Under the pieces are notes generated by a model, which saw only the letters and a program-made list of their open reading frames with translations, ran no database searches and was not told where the DNA came from. Source: Thermoleophilum album (GTDB taxonomy: Bacteria > Actinomycetota > Thermoleophilia > Solirubrobacterales > Thermoleophilaceae). From it: a stretch of 64,000 bases of DNA. Of the stretch, positions 25,092-34,097 are shown one piece after another (position 1 is the first letter of the stretch; each line of letters begins with the position of its first letter). Location of the stretch: the NCBI RefSeq assembly GCF_028867705.1, contig NZ_CP066171.1, positions 1,550,001 through 1,614,000 of the forward strand, given 5' to 3'. A program made the translations under genes and the position numbers.

Positions 25092-25952
25092 CTAGCAGCG
25101 GATGCGGCGGGAGATCGTGTAGCGCCGGCCGCGCTCGTCGACGAAGACGGCGCGCACGCTGCGCCGCCGTTTCGGGCCGCAGCCGACGGAGGCGACGAGG
25201 TTGCGGGTGCGGCGGCCGCTGCGCACGGAGCGGCGCGGCAAAAGCAGCTCGAAGCCGTCGAAGTTGAGGGCGTAGTCGGGCAGCGGATGGCGGAGGAAGG
25301 CGTCGGGCTGGGTGGGGAGCACGAGCCTGAGCTCGTCGCTGCGCAGACCGTCGAGGCGGGTGCGCCGCACCCCCAGACTGGCGACGACGAGCGCGCTGCG
25401 CACGCACGGGAGGTCGTAGAGCGCGCCGCTCTGGAACTGGATCGCGAGGGCGCGGCGGGCACCGTAGGCGGTGCCGGCGATCTGGCAGGTGGTGACCTGG
25501 GGTGCGGTGCGGGCGGCGCCGGGCGGTCCGACGGAGCCGATGGCGCTGGCGAAGCCGAGCGCCCGGTCGCCGCAGCGCGCGAGCGTGTCGGCGACACCGG
25601 CTTCGAGCACGCTGCGCGGACAGGTGCCGGCAAGTGTGGGGTCGACGACTACCCCGGCGATCGTCACCGACATGCGCGCGAGCGGCGGCTCGATCGCCCC
25701 GCGCCGCGAGCTGACGCGGAAGCGCAGCCGCAGCGAGCGCGGCCGCGGCCGCCGCACGCTGCCGGCCGCGCCCCGACCAACGTCGACAGTCAGCGCGATG
25801 CGCGGGACGGGCGGGCCGGGGGCGCCACTAGCCTCGCCCGCAGCACTGGCCGACCCGGCGGCGCCGGCCGCTGCGGTGGCCGCCGTCGTGGCGGCCACCG
25901 CAGCGAAAGCGGTCAGCAGGCGGCGGCGCAGCGCCCGAACTCCGCTTCGCAA
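25092..25952 (-). CDS. Secreted cysteine-containing hypothetical protein
   Basis: A 286-residue exported protein. Basic residues and a long alanine-rich stretch (LLTAFAAVAATTAATAAAGA) form a signal peptide, then a beta-rich domain with TLAGTCPRSVLEAG, ARCGDRALG, TTCQIAGTAYG and a C-terminal VGCGPKRRRSVR repeat-like unit. Cysteine pairs probably make disulfides. The family is not recognised, though the style resembles the secreted protein at 32339-34072. The start is a TTG inside the last 40 bases of the upstream gene; no ribosome site is clear, so the N-terminus is tentative. Confidence 0.6.
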   Translation of the reverse strand: MRSGVRALRRRLLTAFAAVAATTAATAAAGAAGSASAAGEASGAPGPPVPRIALTVDVGRGAAGSVRRPRPRSLRLRFRVSSRRGAIEPPLARMSVTIAGVVVDPTLAGTCPRSVLEAGVADTLARCGDRALGFASAIGSVGPPGAARTAPQVTTCQIAGTAYGARRALAIQFQSGALYDLPCVRSALVVASLGVRRTRLDGLRSDELRLVLPTQPDAFLRHPLPDYALNFDGFELLLPRRSVRSGRRTRNLVASVGCGPKRRRSVRAVFVDERGRRYTISRRIRC

Positions 25953-26554
25953 CCGTCAAGGAGCTGCCAGTTGCCGGCGAGGGCGCGCTCGGCGGCAGCG
26001 GCAAGCCGCTCCTCGTCGAGCCCTGCGCGCGCCTCGAGCAGGCGCCGCGAGTGGGCGGCGTGCTCGTGGTCGAGCTCGGCGTGAAGAGCGAAGTACTCGG
26101 TGGCCGGGCCCTCCTCGAAGCCGTAGCGCTCGACAAGGCCCTCGAGCTTGGTTTTGGCGATCGCCGGCTGTGCCGACTCGATCGCATAGGCGACGGCGAG
26201 GCGCTCCTCGAGCGTGTCGCCGCTCCGCCAAGCCTCGGCGCAGGCGACGGTCTCGCTGCGCGGCTCGCGCGCCAGGTCGGCACCGAGCGCGGCGGCGAAA
26301 CGGTCCCACAGCTCGACGTGCGCGCGCTCCTCGGCGGCGTGCTCGCGCAGGCGAGCGGCCTCGTCGGGGTCGCTGGCAAGCTCGGCCGCACCGTCGAGAC
26401 AGTCGGCGAGCGCGACGACAGCGTGCCGGTACTCGCCGGCGTAGAAGGCGAGCTCTTCGCGCGTCAGCTCGCCCTCCGACCAGCGCTGGTAGAAGGGGTG
26501 CGTGAGTACGTCGTAGCGGCGCCGCAGCGCCTCGATCCGCTCGAACAGGCTCAT
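25913..26554 (-). CDS. Haem-oxygenase-like diiron oxidase/oxygenase family protein (TenA/PqqC/CADD fold)
   Basis: A 213-residue all-helical protein. The N-terminus LTHPFYQRWSEGELTREELA is typical of the TenA/PqqC superfamily. Candidate iron ligands follow the pattern of UndA/SznF-like diiron enzymes: ExxH in AAEERAHVELW, a Glu in YAIESAQPAIAKTK, and HxxxDxxH in ALHAELDHEHAAH. Substrates in the family range from fatty acids to folate precursors. The ATG at 26554 is preceded by AGGAGG twelve bases away. It overlaps the secreted gene downstream. Confidence 0.75.
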   Translation of the reverse strand: MSLFERIEALRRRYDVLTHPFYQRWSEGELTREELAFYAGEYRHAVVALADCLDGAAELASDPDEAARLREHAAEERAHVELWDRFAAALGADLAREPRSETVACAEAWRSGDTLEERLAVAYAIESAQPAIAKTKLEGLVERYGFEEGPATEYFALHAELDHEHAAHSRRLLEARAGLDEERLAAAAERALAGNWQLLDGCEAEFGRCAAAC

Positions 26555-26909
26555 CCTCTCGTAAGTCCTCCTCGGCTCACAGGGGTTGTCGCGGGGATGG
26601 TATCGGTGGGCACGAAGCGGGTTTGCCAAGCTGGGCTGCGCGCATGCTGCGACGAGTGCCAGAACTACGCACGCCAGTGGCACGACACCGGCGATCGGCA
26701 CACAGGACTCCCTCGTGGAAGCCCACCACGCTTCATCGCTGACCGGTGACGTTTCGCCACCGACTGGCCTCGCCACTGACTGGCCCCCACGTGGACGGAG
26801 CACTGCGCCACGGCCGGTGAGTGACTAGCCGATCTAGCGCTTGGCAACACCGAGAGCCAAGCGGAACGCTGGCCTAATGGAGCGCGGGGCCCTCTGGGGG
26901 TTGACCTCC
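26555..26909. other. Gene-free stretch of about 355 bases
   Basis: No open frame here shows the third-position GC bias or any family resemblance. Composition is slightly less GC-rich than the neighbours. It separates the diiron-family gene from the reductase gene and probably holds the promoter of the former. Decayed coding sequence cannot be excluded. Confidence 0.4.
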
Positions 26910-27500
26910 CTACCTCCCCCGCCGGTACCGGCACACCTGCGCGCCGGTCGACGCCGTGGCGGTCGACACAAGATCGAACGCAAGCGGCGCGGCAAGATCG
27001 GCGAACAGCTCCTTGCCGCTGCCGAGCGCCAGCGGCACGACCGTGAGGACGAGCTCGTCGACGAGATCCGCAGCGAGAAGCGAACGCACCATCGTCGGGC
27101 TGCCGTACACGTAAACACAGCCGCCGGGCTGCGAGCGCAGCGCCGACACGGTGTCGAGAAACTCGCTGCCGCGAACGATCGTCGTTGGGTGCCAGGTGAT
27201 GTCGCTCTCGGCGAGAGTGTCAGACACCACGTACTTCTGCACCCCGTTGATCCAGTCGGCGAACGGGTCGCCCGACCGGCCCGGCCAGGCGCGCGCCGAC
27301 ACCGTGTAGGTGCGGCGACCCTGCAGCAGCGCGTCGCTGCGCTTCGCAAGCTCGCCGAACGTCCCGCCGATCACCTCGGGATCGAAGAACCGCGCCATCC
27401 AGCCGCCATGGGCGAAACCGCCGTCTTGATCCTCCTCCGCCCCGCCCGGCGCCTGCACCACCCCGTCGAGGGTTATGAACTCGGTAACGACAACATCCAT
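26910..27500 (-). CDS. Dihydrofolate reductase/RibD C-terminal family protein
   Basis: A 196-residue NADPH-dependent reductase-like protein of the RibD_C family, relatives of which are common stand-alone 'YwjB/YyaP-type' proteins of unknown substrate. Signature parts are FITLDGVVQAPGG, DALLQGRRTYTVSARAWP, KYVVSDTL, and VYVYGSPTMVRSLLAADLVD. ATG at 27500 has GAAGGAGG eight bases upstream. It is transcribed divergently from the redoxin-like gene. Confidence 0.88.
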   Translation of the reverse strand: MDVVVTEFITLDGVVQAPGGAEEDQDGGFAHGGWMARFFDPEVIGGTFGELAKRSDALLQGRRTYTVSARAWPGRSGDPFADWINGVQKYVVSDTLAESDITWHPTTIVRGSEFLDTVSALRSQPGGCVYVYGSPTMVRSLLAADLVDELVLTVVPLALGSGKELFADLAAPLAFDLVSTATASTGAQVCRYRRGR

Positions 27501-27672
27501 CGCGCATGCCTCCTTCGGGTCGGGGTGGTCGAGGTCGGGGCGGTCGAGGGCGGTTCGGTTGACGACAGCCGAGGGGGCACGGGGGTGGTCGTGCGGCGGC
27601 GCCGCGCAAAGCCGACGTCCTCGCCGGGCGACCGCTGTCGCCCCACACCCATCTGCCAACATCGCGGCCGCT

Positions 27673-28476
27673 GTGCGCGTCGAGCCGAACAGCGAGATCG
27701 CGATCCCTGACTTTCCGCCGGGCACCGAGTGGGTCGGGGGCCGCGAGCTGCGGCTTCATCGCGTGCTCGGGCGGGCGATCTTGCTCGTCGAGTTCTTCGA
27801 CATCGCGCGCATCAACTCGCGGCGCACCCTCCCCTACCTCCGCGCCTGGCGCGACCGCTACAGCGAGCACCGCCTGCAACTCATCGGCATTCACACTCCC
27901 GCCTACAGCTTCGGACGCGACGCGGAGCTCGTCACGCGCGCCTGCGCTCGCCTCGGCATCGACTGGCCCGTCGCCCACGACCCCAACTTCGAGATCTGGC
28001 GCCTCTACGGCAACCGCGGCTGGCCCGCCCGCTACCTCTTCGACCAGCGCGGCCAGCTCCGCCACCTCCACTTCGGCGAGGGCGAGTACCAGGAAACCGA
28101 GCTCGCGATCCAGGAGCTCGTGCGCGAAACCGACCCCGGCGCCGAGCTGCCGCCGCCGCTCGCGCCGCTAAGGCCCGAGGACGCGCCGGGCGCCGTGCTC
28201 GAGCCGCAAACCGCCGACATCGAGCTGCCCCGCGACCGCGCGCGGCTCGACCTCACAGGCGAGTGGCGCGCCGGCGACGACTACCTCGAAGCGGCGAGCG
28301 CCGGCGCCAGCGCGCGCTTCGCCTTCCGTGCCGGCGGCGCGTTTGCAGTGCTGTCGGGTGACCGCGAGCCCGACCTCTACGAAACCGACGGCGAGATCGT
28401 CGCCGACCGCCCCGGCCTGCGCCTGCACGCCATCCAGTTCACGCCGCTGCCGCCGCGCGAGCGCCCCGCCGGATAG
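27673..28476 (+). CDS. Thioredoxin-like (DipZ/redoxin-type) protein without catalytic cysteines
   Basis: A 267-residue protein with a thioredoxin fold: ILLVEFFDIARINSRRTLPY, LQLIGIHTPAYSFGRD, WPVAHDP, GNRGWPARYLFDQRG and HFGEGEYQETE. These match the DipZ C-terminal/redoxin family, where the first motif normally contains CxxC as in TCVNCLRTLPY. Here the two cysteines are Ala and Ser, so thiol chemistry is absent. The C-terminal 80 residues form a separate beta domain (LTGEWRAGDDYLEAA). No signal peptide is visible from the GTG at 27673, so it is probably cytoplasmic. Confidence 0.8.
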   Translation: MRVEPNSEIAIPDFPPGTEWVGGRELRLHRVLGRAILLVEFFDIARINSRRTLPYLRAWRDRYSEHRLQLIGIHTPAYSFGRDAELVTRACARLGIDWPVAHDPNFEIWRLYGNRGWPARYLFDQRGQLRHLHFGEGEYQETELAIQELVRETDPGAELPPPLAPLRPEDAPGAVLEPQTADIELPRDRARLDLTGEWRAGDDYLEAASAGASARFAFRAGGAFAVLSGDREPDLYETDGEIVADRPGLRLHAIQFTPLPPRERPAG

Positions 28477-28495
28477 GGCACGCGCTCGTACCCGC

Positions 28496-29494
28496 CTACG
28501 GCGCGAGCGGCAGCTCGCGCTCGGCGAGCGCCTTGCGGATCTCGCGCGGCAGCATGAAGCGCACGTTCTCGTCGACCGTGCGAAGCTCCTCGACCCGCTC
28601 GACGCCGCGCGCGCGGAACCACGCCACAAGCCGCTGCACCAGCTCCTCGGGCGCACTCGCCCCCGACGTGATCCCCACCGTGCGCTTGCCCTCGAGCCAC
28701 TCGTCGCGCACCTCGCTCTCGTTGTCAATCAGGTGCGCCTCGGCGCCGTGCTCGCGTGCCACCTCGACGAGCCGGTTCGAGTTCGAGGAGTTGCGCGACC
28801 CGATCACGAGCACCAGATCGCACTGGCGCGCCAGCTCGCGCACCGCCATCTGGCGGTTGGTGGTTGCGTAACAGATGTCGTCGGACTTCGGCCCGACGAC
28901 GTTCGGGAAGCGCTCGCGCAGGCGCTGGATGATCCGCTTCGTCTCGTCGACCGAGAGCGTTGTCTGCGTGAGGTAGGCGACACGGTTGGGATCCTCGACC
29001 TCGAGGCGGTCGACGTCCTCCTCGGTCTCGACGAGCACGATGCGGTCGGGGGCCTCGCCCATCGTGCCCTCGACCTCCTCGTGCCCCTCGTGCCCGATCA
29101 ACACGATCGTGTAGCCCTCGGCCGCGAACTTGCGCGCCTCGACGTGCACCTTGGTGACGAGTGGACAGGTGGCGTCGATCGTGCGCAGCCGCCGCCGGCG
29201 CGCGTTCTCGTGCACTGCGGGCGCCACGCCGTGGGCCGAGAAGATCACCACCTCGCCTTCGGGCACCTCGCTCTCGTCGTCGACGAACACCGCGCCGCGC
29301 TGGCGCAAGGTCTCGACAACGTGTTTGTTGTGGACGATCTCCTTGCGCACGTACACCGGTGGGCCGTAGAGCTCGAGCGCCCGCTCGACGGTCTCGACCG
29401 CACGATCGACACCGGCGCAATAGCCGCGCGGCGCGGCGAGCAGCAGGCGCTCGGGACGCGGCGGTGCGGCAACGGAGGATTGAGCGCTGCTCAC
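28496..29494 (-). CDS. ispH: 4-hydroxy-3-methylbut-2-enyl diphosphate reductase
   Basis: A 332-residue IspH (LytB), the last step of the MEP isoprenoid pathway, making IPP and DMAPP. The three cysteines holding the iron-sulfur cluster are in [21 protein letters not shown] and [26 protein letters not shown] and [11 protein letters not shown] are also present. GTG at 29494 is the natural start. It lies ten bases after an SDR-type gene, likely in one operon. Confidence 0.96.
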   Translation of the reverse strand: MSSAQSSVAAPPRPERLLLAAPRGYCAGVDRAVETVERALELYGPPVYVRKEIVHNKHVVETLRQRGAVFVDDESEVPEGEVVIFSAHGVAPAVHENARRRRLRTIDATCPLVTKVHVEARKFAAEGYTIVLIGHEGHEEVEGTMGEAPDRIVLVETEEDVDRLEVEDPNRVAYLTQTTLSVDETKRIIQRLRERFPNVVGPKSDDICYATTNRQMAVRELARQCDLVLVIGSRNSSNSNRLVEVAREHGAEAHLIDNESEVRDEWLEGKRTVGITSGASAPEELVQRLVAWFRARGVERVEELRTVDENVRFMLPREIRKALAERELPLAP

Positions 29495-29504
29495 GTAGCG
29501 CAGT

Positions 29505-30455
29505 CTAGGGGGCGAGCGCCAACTGTCGGCGAAGCGGACTCTCGCCCTCGACGAGCGCAGCCCGCACAGCGGCGTCGAAACCGACCGGGCGCAGCCCAAA
29601 AAGGGCCATGCCGCTCGGGTCGCACACGGTCGTGTCAGTGCGCAGGCCGTCGATCAGCGGCCGAGCCACACCGGTGTCGACCGGTGTTACGAGCCCGAGC
29701 CACAGCGACGAGAGCCGCGGTGTTAGCACCGGAACGCGCAGCTTCGGTGGCCGGCGTCGGCCGAGCGCATCGGCGACGCGATCGATCATCTCGCGATAAG
29801 TCAAGACGTCGGGCCCACCGATCTCGATCGTGCGACCGCGCGCCGCCTCGATCTCGATCGCGTCGGCCAGGTAGGCGACGACATCGTCGATCGCGATCGG
29901 CTGCGTCGGCGTTTCGAGCCAGCGCGGCGTCACCATCACCGGCAGTCGCCGCACCAGGTGGATGAGCGTCTCGAAACCGGCGCTGCCGCGCCCTACCACC
30001 ATGGCCGCGCGAAAGTAGGTGAGCGGCACACCTGCCTCGCGCAGACGCAGGGCCGTTTCGTGGCGGCTGCGCAGGTGCGCAGAATCCTCGCGCCGCTCGC
30101 CGCCCAGGCCGCCGAGGTAGATGATCTGGCCGACCCCGGCGGCTGCACACGCCGCCCCGAAGTTGCTCGCCGCACGCTTGTCGCGGTCGACGAACCCGCC
30201 ACGGTTGCCGCGCCCCATCGAGTGCACGAGGTAGTAGGCGGCGTCACAGCCTTCGAGCGCTCGGGCGAGCGACGCTCGATCGAGAACGTCGCCCTGAACG
30301 ATCTCGGCGCCGCGCGCAACCACCTGGCGGGCGCGCTCGGGGCGGCGCACGAGCGCCCGCACCTGCCAGGAGCGCGCGAGCAGTTCGCGTACGAGACGTG
30401 ACCCAACGAAGCCGGTCGCTCCGGTGACGAGAACCCGTCGAGCGTTCGCACTCAC
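29505..30455 (-). CDS. NAD(P)H-binding SDR-type protein (atypical/complex I NDUFA9-like)
   Basis: A 316-residue Rossmann protein. The nucleotide site is [18 protein letters not shown]; further conserved parts are [29 protein letters not shown] and TEIGGP-like [15 protein letters not shown]. The Tyr-x3-Lys catalytic pair is missing, as in NmrA/NDUFA9-like members that act as sensors or on quinone or lipid-related substrates. GTG at 30455 has GGGAGG upstream. It precedes ispH by ten bases. Confidence 0.8.
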   Translation of the reverse strand: MSANARRVLVTGATGFVGSRLVRELLARSWQVRALVRRPERARQVVARGAEIVQGDVLDRASLARALEGCDAAYYLVHSMGRGNRGGFVDRDKRAASNFGAACAAAGVGQIIYLGGLGGERREDSAHLRSRHETALRLREAGVPLTYFRAAMVVGRGSAGFETLIHLVRRLPVMVTPRWLETPTQPIAIDDVVAYLADAIEIEAARGRTIEIGGPDVLTYREMIDRVADALGRRRPPKLRVPVLTPRLSSLWLGLVTPVDTGVARPLIDGLRTDTTVCDPSGMALFGLRPVGFDAAVRAALVEGESPLRRQLALAP

Positions 30456-30645
30456 GCTGCCTCCCACACGACTAGTACGCGGCTGGGGCGGCGTTGGATC
30501 TAGTTGGCGCCGCGCCGATCGGCGCTGGTCGCGCAGCACCGGGCAGTCGGCGCACTCGTTCCATGCAGCTGACGCTCGCAAGCGAGCGATCCACCAACCT
30601 TGGCCGAGACTCGCGCGCCGCCAGCCGCTACCTTCGCGAATTGTC

Positions 30646-32190
30646 GTGAGCTCCCCTGTGCGCCTCTCGCCGATCGACGCGTCCTTCCTGCACCAGGAAC
30701 GGCGCGCGTCGCACATGCACATCGGGGGCGTGCTGATCTTCGACGGGCCACCACCGAGCTACGACGACCTGATCGCGCACATCCTCGAGCGGATGGAGGC
30801 GGTTCCCCGCTACCGCCAGCGGCTCGTCAAGCCGCCGCTCGGGCTCGGGCGGCCGTTCTGGGCCGACGATCCCGACTTCAACATCCGCTACCACGTGCGC
30901 CACACCGCGCTGCCGCCGCCCGGGTCGGAAGAGCAGCTGCGGCTGCTGGTGGGGCGGATCTACTCGCAGCGGCTCGACCGCTCACGGCCGCTGTGGGAAG
31001 CGTGGCTCGTCGAAGGGCTCGAAGGGGGCCGTTTCGCGCTGGTCTCGAAGACGCACCACTCGGTCATCGATGGAGTGTCGGGCGTCGACATCGCCACCGT
31101 GCTTTTCGACAGCGACCCGCTGCCGGCACGCCCCCACCGGCCAGCGAAACCGCGCGCGACCGAGCGCGTCGACACGCTCGACCTGCTCGCCGAAACGGCG
31201 TCGGCGGCTCTGCGCACCCCGCTCGAGCTCGCAGGCGGCGCGCTGCGTGCCCTTGGCCGACCAGCCGAAGCGGCGCGCAAGGCGCGCGAGGCGGTCGAGG
31301 GTCTCGGCGAGGTCGCCTGGGCGACGCTCAACCCGGCGCCGACGACCCCGCTCAACGTGCGCATCGGCCCGCACCGGCGGATCGCCTGGATCGAGGCGCC
31401 GCTCGACGACTTCCGCGCAGTGAAAAACGGTTTCGGCGCGACGGTCAACGACGTCGTGCTCGCGGCGGTGAGCGGTGCGCTCGGCCGCTGGCTGCGGCGC
31501 CGTGGCGTCCCGACCGCCGGGCTCGAGCTGCGCGCGCTCGTGCCGGTGTCGGTGCGCGCGCCCGACGAGCACGGCACGCTTGGCAACCGCATCGTCGCGA
31601 TGCGCGGCCCGCTCCCCGTCTACGCCTGGGAGCCGGTCGAGCGGCTGCGCACCGTCGCCGAGGCGATGGCCCACCTCAAACGCTCGAAGCAGGCGGTGGG
31701 GGCCGCGGTGATCGCTTCGCTCGAGCGCTTCGCGCCGCCCACGCTGCTGGCAGTCGCCTCGCGACTCAACTTCTCGACGCGCCTGTTCAACCTCATCGTC
31801 ACCAACGTGCCCGGCCCACAGATCCCGCTCTACCTGCTCGGGCGCAAGATGGAGGCGTGCATACCGGTGGCGTTCCTGCCCGAAAACCACGCCCTGGCGG
31901 TGGCGGTGATGAGCTACAACGGCTGGCTGCGCTTCGGGCTTTTGGGCGACTGGGACGCGCTGTTCGACCTCGATCTGCTCGCCGAGGACCTGCGCGCGAG
32001 CATCGAGGAGCTAGTGGCGGCGACGGGCGCCCGGGCTGCGGGCGACGCGCGGGGCGACAGGCATGCGGCGACAGGCCCGCGGGCTGCGAGCGGGGCGAGC
32101 GGCGACGGGCGCGTGGCGAGCGCCACCGGCAACGGGCGGGCGCCGGCGCGCTCGGCCCGGCGGCGCAAGCGCACCTCCCGCGCGCGCTAG
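30646..32190 (+). CDS. Wax ester synthase/diacylglycerol acyltransferase (WS/DGAT)
   Basis: A 514-residue WS/DGAT family enzyme that joins acyl-CoA to long alcohols or diacylglycerol to build storage lipid. It has LSPIDASFLHQE, the catalytic HHxxxDG in KTHHSVIDGVSG, VNDVVLAAVSGALGRWL, GNRIVAMRGPLPV, and VTNVPGPQIPLYLLG. The last 60 residues are low-complexity and basic. GTG at 30646 fits the conserved N-terminus. Lipid storage agrees with the lipase and acyl-CoA dehydrogenase elsewhere in the window. Confidence 0.93.
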   Translation: MSSPVRLSPIDASFLHQERRASHMHIGGVLIFDGPPPSYDDLIAHILERMEAVPRYRQRLVKPPLGLGRPFWADDPDFNIRYHVRHTALPPPGSEEQLRLLVGRIYSQRLDRSRPLWEAWLVEGLEGGRFALVSKTHHSVIDGVSGVDIATVLFDSDPLPARPHRPAKPRATERVDTLDLLAETASAALRTPLELAGGALRALGRPAEAARKAREAVEGLGEVAWATLNPAPTTPLNVRIGPHRRIAWIEAPLDDFRAVKNGFGATVNDVVLAAVSGALGRWLRRRGVPTAGLELRALVPVSVRAPDEHGTLGNRIVAMRGPLPVYAWEPVERLRTVAEAMAHLKRSKQAVGAAVIASLERFAPPTLLAVASRLNFSTRLFNLIVTNVPGPQIPLYLLGRKMEACIPVAFLPENHALAVAVMSYNGWLRFGLLGDWDALFDLDLLAEDLRASIEELVAATGARAAGDARGDRHAATGPRAASGASGDGRVASATGNGRAPARSARRRKRTSRAR

Positions 32191-32338
32191 CGGCGACCGG
32201 GGGCTCCCCCTCGCGTGCCCCGGGAGCGACCGACTAGCGCCGAGCCGCGCTCCGAGCTAGAGTCGCTGGTAGCAGGGGTACGAAGGTCGCTCCCCGCACG
32301 TGGCGGGAGCGACGGCCAGAGCGGGAGGTTCGCACCAG

Positions 32339-34072
32339 TTGGCAGGAAGCCACGGTTGCTTTGCGTTGCAAGGTTCGCGGCGGGGTGGGCTCGTCGCACT
32401 CGCGGCGATCGCCGCGGTCGCGCTCTGGGCGGCACCGCTCGCGGCGGCGCGCGTCGAGGTGAGCGGCCTCGCCGCCAGCTTCAGCACGCTGCAAGCGGGC
32501 GGCTCGCCCGACTTCCAGCTGACGATCGACCTCGCCTCGAACCCGGCGAGCGACGACCCGCGCGACCTCGTGATCACGCTGCCGCAGGGGCTCGTCGCCA
32601 ACCCGCTCGCCGCCCAGCGCTGCCCCGTCGCCGACTTCACCGCCGACGCCTGCCCGGCCGGCGCGAAGGTCGGCTCGACGACGGTGCGTGCCCGCGTCGA
32701 AGCGCTCCTCGGCGCCGAGGTGACGGCGAACGGCGACGTCTACAACCTCGTTCCGGGCCCCGGCGAGCCCGCCCGGCTCGGCGTCGTCGTGCGACCGCCG
32801 CTCGCCGCCGCCCAGCACTATCAGGTGGTAGTGCGGATCCGCGGCGACCGCGGCTTCGTGATCGAGAACGCGATGTCCGGCCTCGAACGCACCGCCGGCG
32901 GCCTGCCGATCCGCATCGAACAGATCACGCTCGCCCTCGCCGGTAGCGTCGGCGGCAAGCCGTTCCTGCGCCTCCCCACCTCGTGCCGGCGCGCCGACAT
33001 CGCCGTGGCGGTGCGCTCGTGGGACGAGCCGCAGGTCGAGACGCGCCGCACCGTCGCGTTCACGCCGGTGCGCTGCGAGCGGGTGCCGTTCCGGCCGAGC
33101 TTGAGCGGCACGATGGGCGCGCCCGGTGCGACATCGATCGGCGCGACCGTGCCGGTGACCGCGTCGGTCATCACTTTCCCCGACGACGCTGCGGTCGCCG
33201 CCACCACCGTGTCGCTGCCGCGGGCGGTGGGCGTCAACCTGCGCTCGCTGTCGGTTCTGTGCGATCCGGCTGCTTTCTCTGCCGACCGCTGCCCACCCGA
33301 GACACGGGTGGGGACCGCTCGGCTCGCGAGCCCGCTCGTCGAACGGCCGCTCGAGCTGCCCGTCTACATCGTGCGGCGCGACAACGAGCTGCCGGCGCTC
33401 GGCTTCCGCCTCTACGGCGGATCGATCATCGGTCGCACCAAGCTCGGCGAGCGCGTCACGAACATCTTCGCCGGGCTCCCCGACCTCCCGCTCTCGCGCT
33501 TCGACCTCACCGTCGACGGCGGCCCGCGTGGCCTGCTGCAGGCCTCCAGCGACCTCTGCAAAGCGACTACCCCGCGCGACGCCGAGGCGACGTTCAGCTC
33601 GCACTCGGGAATCGACGTCACGATCTCGACGCCGTTCGGCGTCGACGGCTGCCCGCCGGGCGCAACGCGCCCGCCGGCGGCGACCCGCTACCGGCTCGCG
33701 CACGGCCTGGCGGTCCGTGGCGAGAGCGCGACGCTGCTGGTGCGCGTCTCGGCCTCGCGGCCGCTCGCACGCGCCGTGCTGACGCTGCCGCGCCAGCTCG
33801 CCGCGGCGCGACGCAGCAAGGCGACGGCGGCGGTCGGCGGCCGGCGGCTGCGCGGCCGGGCGCTCGCGGTGCGCGGACGCTCGCTGCGCTTGCGCGCCAC
33901 ACGGCCTGGGCGCACGCTCGTCGTGACGTGGCGCGGTTTGCGCGCCGCGCGCTCGCTGGTGCGCGCGCTGCGAGCGAGGCGAACGCCGCGGCTCGCGGTG
34001 CGCCTGACGGTGATCGAGAGCAGCGGCGCGCGCCGCGCCTTCAGGCTGGCGGTGCCGGCGCGCCGCCGTTAG
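32339..34072 (+). CDS. Secreted cysteine-repeat protein of unknown function
   Basis: A 577-residue exported protein with signal peptide (LVALAAIAAVALWAAPLAAA). The body repeats a beta-rich unit carrying two cysteines: RCPVADFTADACPAGAKVG near residue 95 and LCDPAAFSADRCPPETRVG near residue 305, with a divergent third (SDLCKATT ... GCPPGATRP). The C-terminal 120 residues are arginine-rich beta structure. Such proteins are frequent in high-GC soil actinobacteria, but I know no function. TTG at 32339 follows GGGAGG by ten bases; a GTG at 32300 lies in the loop of a small inverted repeat (32286-32313) and is less likely. Confidence 0.7.
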   Translation: MAGSHGCFALQGSRRGGLVALAAIAAVALWAAPLAAARVEVSGLAASFSTLQAGGSPDFQLTIDLASNPASDDPRDLVITLPQGLVANPLAAQRCPVADFTADACPAGAKVGSTTVRARVEALLGAEVTANGDVYNLVPGPGEPARLGVVVRPPLAAAQHYQVVVRIRGDRGFVIENAMSGLERTAGGLPIRIEQITLALAGSVGGKPFLRLPTSCRRADIAVAVRSWDEPQVETRRTVAFTPVRCERVPFRPSLSGTMGAPGATSIGATVPVTASVITFPDDAAVAATTVSLPRAVGVNLRSLSVLCDPAAFSADRCPPETRVGTARLASPLVERPLELPVYIVRRDNELPALGFRLYGGSIIGRTKLGERVTNIFAGLPDLPLSRFDLTVDGGPRGLLQASSDLCKATTPRDAEATFSSHSGIDVTISTPFGVDGCPPGATRPPAATRYRLAHGLAVRGESATLLVRVSASRPLARAVLTLPRQLAAARRSKATAAVGGRRLRGRALAVRGRSLRLRATRPGRTLVVTWRGLRAARSLVRALRARRTPRLAVRLTVIESSGARRAFRLAVPARRR

Positions 34073-34097
34073 GTCGTCCTGTGCCGGCGCCGAAGCG

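Noticed and set aside
26586-26934. Small frames in the gap before the RibD-like gene
   Set aside because: Both strands give short frames with no codon bias or recognisable sequence.
32286-32313. Inverted repeat before the secreted protein as a terminator for the wax ester synthase
   Set aside because: The stem is only nine bases and no T run follows; it may be incidental or part of the leader.
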